64,000 bases of DNA. Origin: Pseudarthrobacter phenanthrenivorans. GTDB taxonomy: Bacteria; Actinomycetota; Actinomycetes; Actinomycetales; Micrococcaceae. The translations under genes were made by a program, and so were the position numbers. The stretch's first letter is position 1, and each line of letters opens with the position of its first letter. The notes beneath the pieces were generated by a model that made no database searches, was not told the origin of the DNA, and worked only from the letters and a program-made list of their open reading frames with translations. Of the stretch, positions 23,714 to 33,555 are shown one piece after another. The stretch covers positions 26,099 to 90,098 of the forward strand of contig NZ_JWTB01000016.1 of NCBI RefSeq assembly GCF_000813845.1, in the 5' to 3' direction.

Positions 23714-26700
23714 TTGTTATTCCGCACCCCTCCCGGCGCGCCCCCACGCGCCCACCTGCCGGCCACGCCGGCAGGAACCCAGCACTCCGCAACCGCCCGA
23801 CCAACCCCGAGGCGGCTCGCAGCACGGTCGACAGCCGGCCTGCTGGCAGCCGCCGTCGTGGCGTCGGTGGCGATCCTCCCGGCCAACGCCGGGCCTGGTC
23901 CCAAAGACCCCGGCGGCAAGGACCCCGGAACCAACCCCGCGTCGGCGACAGCCCTGCACTCGCTCCGCGGCCCGGTAACGGACGAGAACTTCTACTTCGT
24001 CATGGCGGACCGGTTCAGCAATGGCAGCACCGCCAACGACCAGGGCGGCCTGGGCCCGGACCCCATGGTTTCCGGCTTCGACCCCACGAAGAAGGGCTTC
24101 TACAACGGCGGAGACCTGGCCGGCCTGCGCAGCAAAATCGATTACATCCAGGGCATGGGGACCACGTCCATCTGGCTGACTCCAAGCTTCAAGAACAAGG
24201 CGGTCCAGCCCGAGGACAAGTCAGCCGGCTACCACGGTTACTGGGTCACCGACTTCACCCAGATCGATCCCCACCTGGGCACCAACGATGAACTCAAGGC
24301 ACTGATCACCGAGGCCCACGCCCGCGGCATGAAGGTGTACTTCGACATCATCACCAACCACACCGCGGACGTCATCGGCTACCAGGAGGGCGACCGCAAG
24401 GGCTATGTCTCAAAGGACGCTTCCCCCTACAAGACGGCCTCAGGGGAAGCATTCGATGACCGCGACTACGCCGGCACGGGCACCTTCCCGCAGCTGGACG
24501 CCAACACGTCGTTCCCGTACAAGCCGGTCCTCACCCCCGGCGAAGAAAACCTCAAGGTCCCCGCCTGGCTGAACGACCCCACGCTGTACCACAACCGCGG
24601 CGACACCACCTTCACCGGCGAGGACTCCATGTACGGTGACTTTTTCGGTCTCGATGACCTCTTCACCGAGAATCCCAAAGTGGTGCACGGGATGGAGGAC
24701 ATCTACAAGTCGTGGATCGGCGACTTCGGCGTGGACGGCTTCCGCATCGACACCATGAAGCACGTCAACAATGAGTTCTGGCAGGAATTCGGCCCCGACG
24801 TCCTCAGCTACGCCAAGGAACACGGCAAGGACGAGTTCTTCATGTTCGGCGAGGTGTTCGATACCAGCAAGAGCTTCACGTCCCAGTTCACCACCCGGAA
24901 CAAGATGCAGGCAGTACTGGACTTCCCCTTCCAGGACGCGGCCCGCAACTACGCTTCCAAGAGCCAGGACGCCAAGGCCCTGCAGTCCTTCTTTGCCGGC
25001 GATGACTGGTACACGGACGCCGACTCCAACGTCTACGAACTGCCCACCTTCCTGGGCAACCACGACATGGGCCGGATCGGCAGCTTCATCGCCCAGGACA
25101 ACCCGGCCGCAAGCGATGAGGAGAAAGTCGCCCGCGATGAACTGGCGCACGAACTGATGTACTTCTCCCGCGGCAACCCCGTGGTCTACTACGGCGACGA
25201 GCAGGGCTTCACCGGCCCGGGCGGGGACCAGGACGCGCGCCAGACCCTCTTCGCCAGCAAGGTGCCGGAATACCTGGACGACGACCTCCTGGGAACGGAC
25301 GCCACCCACGCCACGGACAACTTCAACCCGGACCACCCGCTCTACGCCAAGATCCGGGAGCTTGCGGCCCTGACCAAGGAGCACCCTGCACTCCGGAACG
25401 GCGCACACCAGCACCGCTACGCCTCCGACGGGCCGGGCATTTACGCGTTCTCCCGCACAGACGCGCAGGACCAACGCGAATACGTGGTGGCCCTCAACAA
25501 CAGCGCGCAGGCACAGACGGCGGAGATTCCCACCTACATCGCCAAGCGCAGCTACACGCGCATCTACGGTGCGGGCGCCGAGGAGGCAAAGACCTCGGAC
25601 GACGCCAAGCTGACGGTGACCGTCCCGCCGCTGTCCGCCGTCGTCTACGAATCCTCGGGCCGGATTCCGCACTCAAAGGCCGCCCCCGCCGTCGCCCTCC
25701 AGCAGCCGGCCCCGGCGCCGGGCGACAACGGGCGCATCAACGTCACGGCCGACGTCGACGGTTCCTCGTTCTATGAGGTCACCTTCGAAGCCAGGACAGC
25801 GGGCGGCGGCTGGCAGCCAATCGGCACGGACGACACCGCGCCCTACCAGGTGTTCCACGACGTGGCCGCACTGGATGCCGGCACCCCGCTTGAGTACCGC
25901 GCAACGGTGCTGGACAACGGCGGCCACACCGCCACCAGCCAAAGCCGCTCCGCCAGCGTCCCCGCACCCGTCCTGACCCTGCAGAAGCCCGTGGAGGGCA
26001 GCAGCGTGGAAGGCAAGGTGGAGCTCTCCGCCACCGCTGATCCGGAGAAGGCCAGCCATGTCGTCTCCTTCGCACGGAGCGTGGACGGCGGCGACTGGAC
26101 CGGGGTGGGCACCGACTCGTCGTCGCCCGTGTACTCAGCCACCGACGACGTCTCCGCACTCGCCGACGGCACAAAGGTCCGGTACCGCGCCTCGATGAGC
26201 GGCCCGGGCTTCAACGTCACCAGCGACACCAGGACCGTCACCGTCGGCCAGGCCCCGCAACCGGACTCCGTCACGGTGGCCGGATCCCTGAACCAGGCCA
26301 TGGGCTGCAGCGCTGACTGGGATCCTGCCTGCCCGCAGGCCCGGATGGTGTTGGATCCGGCGGACCGGATCTGGCGCTTGACCGTGGACCTGCCGGCCGG
26401 AAAGTACGAATACAAGGCAGCACTCAACGGCGGCTGGGATGAAAACTACGGCGCCGACGGGCAGCTGAACGGACAGAACATCGTGCTGGACCACCCCGGC
26501 GGCCCGGTGACCTTCCGCTACGACAACAGCACCCATCTCCTCACCACCGTGTACGCCTCCCAGCAGCCCGCTGCCGTGGCGGCTGCGGGAAGCATGGACA
26601 GCGAACTGGGATGCGCCTCCGACTGGGAGCCGGCATGCGCCCAGGCGCAGCTGACCCTGGACCCGGCGGACCTGGTCTGGAAACTGGCCATCCCTGACCT

Positions 26701-26872
26701 GCCGGCCGGGAGCTACGAGTTCAAGGCGGCGCTCAACAAGTCATGGGACGTCAGCTATGGGGCCGGCGGGGCTTCCCCCGGAGCCAACATCGTGTTTGAG
26801 CACGACGGCGGCCCGGTCACCTTCCGCTACGACCACGTCACGCACGTAATCACCGCCGGGCCGGCCACCTAA
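23714..26872 (+). CDS. Secreted GH13 alpha-amylase with twin C-terminal starch-enzyme modules
   Basis: A 1052-residue exported glycoside hydrolase family 13 enzyme. The start is a TTG with AGGAAGG eight bases upstream; an ATG 28 codons earlier has no ribosome site. The signal peptide is RRLAARSTAGLLAAAVVASVA...PANA, with likely cleavage near residue 59. The catalytic barrel has ITNHT, nucleophile Asp346 (GFRIDTMKHV), acid/base Glu380 (FMFGEVF) and Asp451 (FLGNHDMGRI). A beta domain and two Ig-like segments follow, then two tandem modules with GCSADWDPAC / GCASDWEPAC and KYEYKAALNGGWDENYG, like pullulanase X25 domains. It degrades extracellular starch or maltodextrin and is likely controlled by the LacI-type site upstream. 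Confidence 0.9.
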   Translation: MLFRTPPGAPPRAHLPATPAGTQHSATARPTPRRLAARSTAGLLAAAVVASVAILPANAGPGPKDPGGKDPGTNPASATALHSLRGPVTDENFYFVMADRFSNGSTANDQGGLGPDPMVSGFDPTKKGFYNGGDLAGLRSKIDYIQGMGTTSIWLTPSFKNKAVQPEDKSAGYHGYWVTDFTQIDPHLGTNDELKALITEAHARGMKVYFDIITNHTADVIGYQEGDRKGYVSKDASPYKTASGEAFDDRDYAGTGTFPQLDANTSFPYKPVLTPGEENLKVPAWLNDPTLYHNRGDTTFTGEDSMYGDFFGLDDLFTENPKVVHGMEDIYKSWIGDFGVDGFRIDTMKHVNNEFWQEFGPDVLSYAKEHGKDEFFMFGEVFDTSKSFTSQFTTRNKMQAVLDFPFQDAARNYASKSQDAKALQSFFAGDDWYTDADSNVYELPTFLGNHDMGRIGSFIAQDNPAASDEEKVARDELAHELMYFSRGNPVVYYGDEQGFTGPGGDQDARQTLFASKVPEYLDDDLLGTDATHATDNFNPDHPLYAKIRELAALTKEHPALRNGAHQHRYASDGPGIYAFSRTDAQDQREYVVALNNSAQAQTAEIPTYIAKRSYTRIYGAGAEEAKTSDDAKLTVTVPPLSAVVYESSGRIPHSKAAPAVALQQPAPAPGDNGRINVTADVDGSSFYEVTFEARTAGGGWQPIGTDDTAPYQVFHDVAALDAGTPLEYRATVLDNGGHTATSQSRSASVPAPVLTLQKPVEGSSVEGKVELSATADPEKASHVVSFARSVDGGDWTGVGTDSSSPVYSATDDVSALADGTKVRYRASMSGPGFNVTSDTRTVTVGQAPQPDSVTVAGSLNQAMGCSADWDPACPQARMVLDPADRIWRLTVDLPAGKYEYKAALNGGWDENYGADGQLNGQNIVLDHPGGPVTFRYDNSTHLLTTVYASQQPAAVAAAGSMDSELGCASDWEPACAQAQLTLDPADLVWKLAIPDLPAGSYEFKAALNKSWDVSYGAGGASPGANIVFEHDGGPVTFRYDHVTHVITAGPAT

Positions 26873-27831
26873 CCCCTGACGGGGTGGCCGAGGATGCCAA
26901 TCAGCCGCCGGATGGCGTCCTCGGCCGTGGGCGGCGGCCCGAACACCTCGCGTTGCCGTGATGTGTCCGCCACATAGCGGCCGGTCTGGAACCACGAGAT
27001 CATGGTCGCCATATCCTTGGCCATCGGGTTGACCGGGCCCAGGACAACCCCCGCCGCCTTCAGGACGGCCACGGGCACCGACCGGACCTTGATCTCCCTG
27101 CCGGTGAGCCGGCCGGCGATATCGGCAACCTCCTGCATGCCCAGGGGCCGGTCCCAGCCGATGTCGATCCGCTGGCCTTCCACGCCGGGGGCGTCCACCG
27201 CCTCTGCAAGGTAGCCCGCAAGGTCGGGTGTCAACACGAACGTCAGCGGGGTGCGGGCGGACCCGAACCAGGAGAGCCTGCCCTTGGCCACCGGGTCGCC
27301 GCCGAACCGCGTGACCTGGTCCAGGAACGCGCCCGGGCGCAGGGCCACGAAGGGCACCCCGAGCTCCTCCAGCCTGTCCTCCATCAGCTTCTTGTGCCAG
27401 AAGTGCGGTACCTGCGGTGTCTGGTCACACGTCAGGATGCTGGTCAGGACGAAGCGGCGCACGCCGGCCCTTGCCGCGGCCTCGGCCAGATTGGCGTTTC
27501 CCACCCGGTCGATCTCCGGGCTGTCACCCTTGCGGTGCCGGGTGTAGCCGGCCGCGGAGGTCACCACTGCGTCCACTCCGGCCATGGCGTGGTTGAGCGA
27601 GTCGGGGTCCATCATGTCACCGCGTGCAATGCCGGCCCCGGCTGCCTCCAGCTTGGCGGGGTCGGAACCGGGACGCACCAGGGCGCGCACCTGCTTCCCA
27701 CGGCGCAGCAACTCCGACACGACCTGGCTGCCGAGCATTCCCGTGCCACCGACCACCAGGATGGGCCCCCGCCCGCCGGATGCCTCGGCCGGCCCTGTGG
27801 GTTCAGGGAGCGGGTGCGGATTCTCGCCCAT
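26869..27831 (-). CDS. NmrA-like NAD(P)-binding SDR protein
   Basis: A 320-residue atypical SDR. The nucleotide-binding motif is ILVVGGTGMLGSQVVSELLRRG near 24-45, then VRALVRPGSD, VDAVVTSAAGY and RFVLTSIL; HFWHKKLMEDRLEELGVPFVALRPG follows. The pattern is of NmrA/NAD(P)H-binding sensor or reductase proteins. It converges on the amylase so closely that the two stop codons overlap at 26869-26872. Function unknown. Confidence 0.83.
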   Translation of the reverse strand: MGENPHPLPEPTGPAEASGGRGPILVVGGTGMLGSQVVSELLRRGKQVRALVRPGSDPAKLEAAGAGIARGDMMDPDSLNHAMAGVDAVVTSAAGYTRHRKGDSPEIDRVGNANLAEAAARAGVRRFVLTSILTCDQTPQVPHFWHKKLMEDRLEELGVPFVALRPGAFLDQVTRFGGDPVAKGRLSWFGSARTPLTFVLTPDLAGYLAEAVDAPGVEGQRIDIGWDRPLGMQEVADIAGRLTGREIKVRSVPVAVLKAAGVVLGPVNPMAKDMATMISWFQTGRYVADTSRQREVFGPPPTAEDAIRRLIGILGHPVRG

Positions 27832-27847
27832 GTCTTCCTCCGATCAA

Positions 27848-30061
27848 TCAGCCGTGCAGGGCCCCCTCCACCGCCGCAAGCAGCGAGGTGAACCGCTTGT
27901 TGGCGGGAAGGTCATCGAGGTAGACGGGCTTGCCGTCCGGTCCGCCCAGGGGAACCTGCCAGTTGGGGTACAGCGCTTCGGTGGTTCCTGGCTGGTTCTG
28001 GACCCGGCGCTCCCCCACCGCGTCTACAAGGGCTACGCCAAGCAGCACCGACGGCGCCTGGGCCAGGAGGAGGTGCAGCGCCTCGATCGCGTGCTCCTCA
28101 GACCCCTCCACACTGGCTGACGTGCCCTCGGAGAGGTAACCGCGTTCGCGCAGCATGGCGAACATCTTCTCCAGCGACGCGTTGTGCTCGGCCCGTTCCT
28201 CCTGTTCGGACCGCTCCAGCAGGCCCAGCCGGCTCCGCAGCCCCACGTGGTCCCCGGCAAGGTAGCCGGCGGTGGGCGGAAGGTCGTGGGTGTTGACGCT
28301 GGCGAGCGCCTGCGTCCGGTACTTTTCCGGCGCAAGCGGCGCATCGCCGTCGTACTCGAACCACAGGATGGACGTGCCAAGGATGCCGCGCGCTGCCAGG
28401 TAGTCCCGCACCCACGGCTCAAAGGTTCCCAGGTCCTCCCCGATCACCACCGCCCCGGCGCGGTGCGCCTCCAAGGCGAGGATGCCGATCAGGGCTTCAT
28501 GGTCGTACTGCACATAGGCGCCGTCCCCCGGGGCGTTCCCTTGCGGGATCCACCACAGCCGGAACAGGCCCAGGATGTGGTCAACGCGGATGCCGCCGGC
28601 GTGCCGGAGGACGGTGGCAAGCATGTCGCGGAACGGCTGGTACCCGGCCTCCGCGAGGCGGCCGGGATGCCATGGCGGCTGCCCCCAGTCCTGGCCCTGC
28701 TGGTTGTACATGTCCGGCGGGGCACCCACGCTGGTGTTTGCGGCAAGCACGCCACGCAGGGTCCACGCATCGGCGCTGCTGTGGTCCACCCCCACCGCGA
28801 GGTCATGCACAACGCCCAGGCGCATGCCGGACCGCAGCGCAGCCTGCTGGGCGTTCTCGAGTTGCTCGTCGCAGATCCACTGCAGCCAGCGGTGGAAGCC
28901 GATGCGGTCCGCCAGCTTCTCCCGGAGGGCTTCCGCTTCGGGCGTTCCGATGGCACGGGCTGGGTCCGTCCACAGAGGGTCGTCCGGCGCCACGTCCTCC
29001 CGGATGGCCGACCACAGTGCAAAATCGTCCAGTCCCTTGCCGGAGATGCGGCAGAATGCGTCGAAGCCTGCCTGCCGGGCCGGTGAACGCCGCGTGTGGT
29101 ACAGCATCTCCAGGGCCTGCAGCTTGGCGGCATAGACGGCATCCCGGTCCAGCCGGCCGCCCTCCTTGTTCAGCCCCGCAACCTCTTCATGCAGTTTTTC
29201 CAGTGCCGCCCGTTTCCGCGGCCGCAGGTAGGCCAGCTCGGGGATGGCCTCGATGCGGATGTACAGGGGGTTGAAGAACCGCCGGGTGGAGGGCGAGTAG
29301 GGCGAAGGCTGAAGCGGCGGAACGGGCTCGGCCGCGTGCAGCGGGTTCACCAGCACGTAGTCGGCCCCGCGGGCACCACTGATGGCGGCGAGGTCGGCCA
29401 GGTCGGCGAAATCCCCCACGCCCCACGACCGCTTGGACCGGACCGAATACAACTGCGTGGCCAGTCCCCAGCCGCGGCGCTCTTCCAGTGGTTTGGCGGT
29501 TGCCAGCCGGGCGGGCGTCACCACCAAAGCGGCGGTGGCCGTGAGACCCCCGGACTCCGCCTGCAGCGTGTGCCAGCCCAACGGCAGGTCTTCGGGGAGG
29601 GAGAAGGTCGCGCGCCCGGTGGAGACGCCGTCGACGTCCTTGGGCTGGACCCAGACGTCCTGCTGGACCGCGTCCCGGGACCCCGCTCCCCCCTCCAGGG
29701 CGATGGTCAGCCGCGCCGTGGCACCGTCACGGACATGCACAGGGACCTGGGCCGGCTCGCCCTGCTTGATGACGACGGCGGGCGGCAGCATCCGCCGCCA
29801 GGGCGCCAGGTCAGCGTCCTCAAGGGCAGCCTCGATGTGCTGGTTGGTGTGCGCTTCAACGCCCAAAGCGGCAAGGACCTTGATCAGCGTGGCCTGCCCC
29901 ACCGAGTGCGGAAGCCCGTCCCAGCCCTGGAAGGACGTGCCCACGCCATGCGCGTCCGCCAGCCGCTGCAGCAGGTGCGGATCAACTGCTCCAGGGGCAG
30001 CGGCGGGCGGGTCTGCGGGCAAAGCTGTCCGTGGTGCGTGCTGCTGGTCTGAAGCCGTCAT
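27848..30061 (-). CDS. malQ: 4-alpha-glucanotransferase (amylomaltase)
   Basis: A 737-residue GH77 enzyme of the longer actinobacterial type with an N-terminal beta domain of about 170 residues. Conserved motifs include GARGADYVLVNPLHA, GGIRVDHILGLFRLWWIP with the nucleophile Asp, VVIGEDLGTFEPWVRDYL with the acid/base Glu, and SVNTHDLPPTAGYLAGDHV with the third acid. It rearranges maltodextrins in the cytoplasm and complements the secreted amylase just upstream on the other strand. It lies 16 bases after the NmrA-like gene, on the same strand. Confidence 0.95.
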   Translation of the reverse strand: MTASDQQHAPRTALPADPPAAAPGAVDPHLLQRLADAHGVGTSFQGWDGLPHSVGQATLIKVLAALGVEAHTNQHIEAALEDADLAPWRRMLPPAVVIKQGEPAQVPVHVRDGATARLTIALEGGAGSRDAVQQDVWVQPKDVDGVSTGRATFSLPEDLPLGWHTLQAESGGLTATAALVVTPARLATAKPLEERRGWGLATQLYSVRSKRSWGVGDFADLADLAAISGARGADYVLVNPLHAAEPVPPLQPSPYSPSTRRFFNPLYIRIEAIPELAYLRPRKRAALEKLHEEVAGLNKEGGRLDRDAVYAAKLQALEMLYHTRRSPARQAGFDAFCRISGKGLDDFALWSAIREDVAPDDPLWTDPARAIGTPEAEALREKLADRIGFHRWLQWICDEQLENAQQAALRSGMRLGVVHDLAVGVDHSSADAWTLRGVLAANTSVGAPPDMYNQQGQDWGQPPWHPGRLAEAGYQPFRDMLATVLRHAGGIRVDHILGLFRLWWIPQGNAPGDGAYVQYDHEALIGILALEAHRAGAVVIGEDLGTFEPWVRDYLAARGILGTSILWFEYDGDAPLAPEKYRTQALASVNTHDLPPTAGYLAGDHVGLRSRLGLLERSEQEERAEHNASLEKMFAMLRERGYLSEGTSASVEGSEEHAIEALHLLLAQAPSVLLGVALVDAVGERRVQNQPGTTEALYPNWQVPLGGPDGKPVYLDDLPANKRFTSLLAAVEGALHG

Positions 30062-30196
30062 GGGTGTCCGCCTCGTCTGTGATGGTCCCGGAACTTACAG
30101 TGCTGCTGTCGTACCCGGACGCTGACACCCCCGTGCACAACCGTTGGTTCAGATTATTGCAGGGCGGCGCGCAGGGGAAACCGGCTGGCTGCCCGC

Positions 30197-30931
30197 CTAC
30201 GGATCGAAGTGCGTGGTCACCGGGCCGTCGCTGACCCGGCCCAGGACCCCGGCCGCCAGGTCGCGCAGCTTCTGGTTCCGGTGGCTGGATGCCTTGGCGA
30301 GCAGGGCCATCGCTTCCTCCTGGCTGCACCGGTTCTGGGCCATGATCACGCCGCAGGCAAGGTCAATGGTGGTGCGGTTCGCCATGGCGGCGCGCAGGTC
30401 GTCGGCCAGGGTTTGCGCGTCGGCGATCCGCAGCGCCAGCCGGAGCGCCCGCCCGGCGAGGTCCGCGAAACCCTCCGCCCGGCTGATGACGTTGGGGGCG
30501 AAGACGTGCGGCTCGGCGGCGAAGAAGTTCAGCGCGGCCGACTGGTTTTCATCAAGCGCGAGGGGAACACCCAGCACGCTGCGGCAGCCGTTTTCCGCCA
30601 GCACCTTCTGGTAGTCGGGCCAGCGCGTGTCGGTTTCGACATCGGGAAGGACCACGGGCTTCATCGCGTTTAGCGCGGTGATGCAGGGCCCGTCGCCCAG
30701 GGCCTGCTCCAGCTTGTCCAGGAGCGCCGCCCGTTCGCTGCTGCCGGCGATGGTGGCGCTGCGCTTGCGGCGGCGGAGGGTCACGCCGCATTCGATCAGC
30801 ACGCCCGCGGCGTCGCTGAGGGTGGAGGCGGCAACGGTGGACAGTTCGGTCAGGAAGTCAGCCACGTTGCTGCTGCCGCTGATGAGGTCATGCAGCTGGA
30901 GGAACTGGTCATCGCTTTTGGGAGTGCCCAT
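30197..30931 (-). CDS. GAF-ANTAR transcription antitermination regulator
   Basis: A 244-residue protein. An N-terminal GAF sensor domain spans about 15-165 (LGDGPCITALNAMKPVVLPDVETDTRWPDY, SVLGVPL). A C-terminal ANTAR RNA-binding domain spans about 172-232 with LRAAMANRTTIDLACGVIMAQNRCSQEEAMALL. ANTAR proteins bind dual-hexaloop RNA to prevent termination; this class is abundant in actinobacteria. GAGGG precedes the ATG. The signal and target RNA are unknown. Confidence 0.92.
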   Translation of the reverse strand: MGTPKSDDQFLQLHDLISGSSNVADFLTELSTVAASTLSDAAGVLIECGVTLRRRKRSATIAGSSERAALLDKLEQALGDGPCITALNAMKPVVLPDVETDTRWPDYQKVLAENGCRSVLGVPLALDENQSAALNFFAAEPHVFAPNVISRAEGFADLAGRALRLALRIADAQTLADDLRAAMANRTTIDLACGVIMAQNRCSQEEAMALLAKASSHRNQKLRDLAAGVLGRVSDGPVTTHFDP

Positions 30932-31109
30932 CCCTCAATATAGGCGCTATTGGCCGCCGTGCGCCCGCCACAAAACGTCATTCCCGCTGCCCCGGTTACT
31001 TTGTGCGACGAAAAGAGAAGGAGTAAGGCGGATTTCTGCGGTGGCCTGCCGAATCTGTGTAGCGTCATGACGATCCAGGCCACGGCAACAAGATGGAGGA
31101 GACCGAAAG

Positions 31110-32156
31110 ATGGGCCTCAACGAACTGCGGGTGTTCGGGCGGTCGGGTACCCCCATCAGTCCCCTCACCCTTGGCACGATGAACTTCGGCGAGGGGAACG
31201 GCGGCCCGCACGGTGCCCCCACCGGAGCCGATGAGAGCATCCGCATCATCCAGGCGGCGCTGGACGCCGGGATCACCGCGGTCGACACGGCGGACGTCTA
31301 TTCCCAGGGCGAGTCGGAACAAGTAGTGGGCAGGGCACTGCGCGGACGCCGGGATGACGTCTTCCTGGCCACCAAGTTCCACGGTCAGATGAGCCCCAAT
31401 CCGGCGCACTCCGGGAACTCCCGGCGCTGGATAACGCAGGCGGTGGAGGGCAGCCTGCGCCGCCTCCAAACGGACCGGATCGACCTGTACCAGGCGCACC
31501 GGCCGGACTACAACACTGATCTGCTGGAGACCATCACCACCCTGAACGACCTGATCCGGCAGGGCAAGATCCTGTATTACGGCACCTCCGTGTTCACGCC
31601 GGCGCAGCTTGTGGAAGCCCAGTGGCTGGCCACCACCAACCACCTGATCCCGCCGGTGGGCAACCAGGTCCCGTATTCCATGCTGGTTCGCGGCAACGAG
31701 CGCGATGTCCTGCCCATCGCCCAGCAGTACGGCCTGGGCGTGCTTGCGTACGGACCGCTGGCGGGGGGCTGGCTGTCCGGAAGCTTCGTCCTGGAATCCG
31801 GCAAGCCGCCCACCCGCGTCCACACGCTCCCCGGCCGGTACGACATTTCCGGGCCCTCCAGCGAACGGAAGCTGCTCGCCGCGGACTCACTGGGCCGCCT
31901 GGCGGACAAGCTGGAGCTGTCCCTGGTGGACCTCGCGGTCGGTTTCGCCCTGACGCATCCCGCCATCAGCAGCGTGATCATCGGCCCGCGCAGCGAGGAC
32001 CACCTCCACGCCTACCTTCGCGCCGCCGACGTCCGGCTCGGTGAATCCGTGCTCGACGCCATCGACGACCTTGTGCCCCCGGGCACCAACTTCGTGGAGC
32101 GGGACGCGGGCGCCATTGTCCCGTCCATCGAGTTCGCGGAACTACGACGGCGGTAG
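31110..32156 (+). CDS. Aldo/keto reductase
   Basis: A 348-residue AKR. The tetrad is Asp59 (AVDTA), Tyr64 (DVYSQ), Lys89 (ATKFHG) and His130 (YQAHRPD). GGAGGAG lies nine bases before the ATG. The C-terminal cofactor segment is SSVIIGPRSEDHLHAYL. It is the fourth AKR in 23 kb and belongs to a subgroup different from the two DkgA-like ones. Substrate unknown. Confidence 0.92.
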   Translation: MGLNELRVFGRSGTPISPLTLGTMNFGEGNGGPHGAPTGADESIRIIQAALDAGITAVDTADVYSQGESEQVVGRALRGRRDDVFLATKFHGQMSPNPAHSGNSRRWITQAVEGSLRRLQTDRIDLYQAHRPDYNTDLLETITTLNDLIRQGKILYYGTSVFTPAQLVEAQWLATTNHLIPPVGNQVPYSMLVRGNERDVLPIAQQYGLGVLAYGPLAGGWLSGSFVLESGKPPTRVHTLPGRYDISGPSSERKLLAADSLGRLADKLELSLVDLAVGFALTHPAISSVIIGPRSEDHLHAYLRAADVRLGESVLDAIDDLVPPGTNFVERDAGAIVPSIEFAELRRR

Positions 32157-32203
32157 CAGGCTTCCCCGGGACCGGGACCTGGCTGCCGGGCCCTCCGCAT
32201 GTA

Positions 32204-32232
32204 TTGACTAACCGGTAGAAGACTCCTACGGT
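32204..32232 (+). promoter_or_regulatory. Candidate housekeeping promoter of the DUF3040 gene
   Basis: TTGACT (32204-32209) and TACGGT (32227-32232) are 17 bases apart, ending 39 bases before the ATG. Confidence 0.45.
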
Positions 32233-32271
32233 CTATACCGAAACCGCCTCCCACGACATCCAGGGGCCGCC

Positions 32272-32568
32272 ATGCCAATGTCCGATGAGGAGCGACGCCT
32301 GCTCAAGGAGCTGGAACTGGGGCTGATTGCGGATGACCCCCACCTGGCCATGGAGCTGCTCTCCGGCTATCCCGCCCGCCGCTTTCCCGCGGGTTTATTC
32401 CCGGGAATGGCCGCCGCGCTGGCCGGCCTGGTACTGATCATTGCAGGGGCAGGGCTGCATGCGCCCGGCGCGGTGGTGCTTGGAATCCTGCTGCTTGGCC
32501 TGGGCGCCTGCCTGCTGCTGGGGCCCACGGTACTGGCCCGGAGCGCGGGCCGGCAGCCCACCGGGTGA
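32272..32568 (+). CDS. DUF3040 small membrane protein
   Basis: A 98-residue protein with the family start MSDEERRLLKELELGLIADDP and two hydrophobic helices (FPGMAAALAGLVLIIAGAGL and GAVVLGILLLGLGACLLLGP). DUF3040 proteins are actinobacterial; function unknown. AGGGG precedes the first ATG; MSDEE two codons later is an alternative start. Confidence 0.85.
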   Translation: MPMSDEERRLLKELELGLIADDPHLAMELLSGYPARRFPAGLFPGMAAALAGLVLIIAGAGLHAPGAVVLGILLLGLGACLLLGPTVLARSAGRQPTG

Positions 32569-32583
32569 GCGTTCCCAGGACGG

Positions 32584-33555
32584 TCAGCGGGTGTCCGCGG
32601 TTTCCGGCACTGCCTCTGTGCGGGCCTGCCGTTCCGGCCACGGCGTCAGGATGAACAGGCTCGCAAGGACGACGGCGGCGCCAAGCCAGGCAAGTGCCGG
32701 CAGCCTTTCGCCCACCACCAGCACGGCCAGCACGGCGGCCACCACGGTTTCCAGCAGGGATATTCCCGTGGCCGTGCCCGCCCCCACCCGGGCCAGGCCC
32801 CACCCGAAGAGGACATAGCCGGCAAACATCGGCACGGCCGCCATATAGGCACCTACGCCAAGGTTGCGCCAGGACTCCAGCAGCGGGGCGCCCGTGAGAA
32901 CCAGGACCGGCATCAGGAGGAGTCCGCCCAGGCCGAAAACCGCACCCATCGCAGCCCTGGACGTCACCCCTTGGCCGGTCAGGCGGTGCGCCGCCCAGGA
33001 GTACAGGGCATAGGTGGCCCCGGCCAGCAGCCCAAGGAGGATGCCCGCCGTCGACAGCCACCATTCCGCAGCCGGACCCCCACCTGCGGATCCCGCTGCC
33101 GGGGCGTGGCCGGCGAAGGACAACAGCGCCGCTCCGCCCACTCCCAGCAGTGCCCCCAGGATCCATTGCCTGCTCAGCGCCTTGCCGTCAACACAGCGTT
33201 CGATAAGGGCCGCGGCCACCGGGGCCGAGCCGATGGACACCACCGTTCCCACCGCAACTCCGGACAGGTGCATCGAGCTGTAGAAAGCCAGGGGATAGAT
33301 GGCCACTGCCGCAGCGCCAAGCGACACCAGGCGCCACCGTTCGAGCAGGCTGCCCGTCTGGTCTGCGATATGCCGTGCGGCGTAGAGGGCTTGAAGCAAC
33401 CCGCCGAGACCCATTGCCACAGCGCCGATAGCCAGCGGGCTCACGGCCGGAGCGAGCGTGGCAGCCGTCCCCGTGCTCCCCCAGAGGATCGACGCCGCTG
33501 CCACGGACAGGACACCCCACAGTTGGGCCTTCTGATGCTGCCGTGTGCCGGTCAC
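32584..33555 (-). CDS. EamA/DMT-family transporter
   Basis: A 323-residue inner-membrane exporter with about ten membrane helices and two EamA repeats: SVAAASILWGSTGTAATLAP near the N-terminus, and GLLAGATYALYSWAAHRL in the second half. The start GTG overlaps the TetR stop as GTGA, so the pair is translationally coupled. The TetR protein probably represses both. The exported compound, a metabolite or drug, is unknown. Confidence 0.9.
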   Translation of the reverse strand: MTGTRQHQKAQLWGVLSVAAASILWGSTGTAATLAPAVSPLAIGAVAMGLGGLLQALYAARHIADQTGSLLERWRLVSLGAAAVAIYPLAFYSSMHLSGVAVGTVVSIGSAPVAAALIERCVDGKALSRQWILGALLGVGGAALLSFAGHAPAAGSAGGGPAAEWWLSTAGILLGLLAGATYALYSWAAHRLTGQGVTSRAAMGAVFGLGGLLLMPVLVLTGAPLLESWRNLGVGAYMAAVPMFAGYVLFGWGLARVGAGTATGISLLETVVAAVLAVLVVGERLPALAWLGAAVVLASLFILTPWPERQARTEAVPETADTR

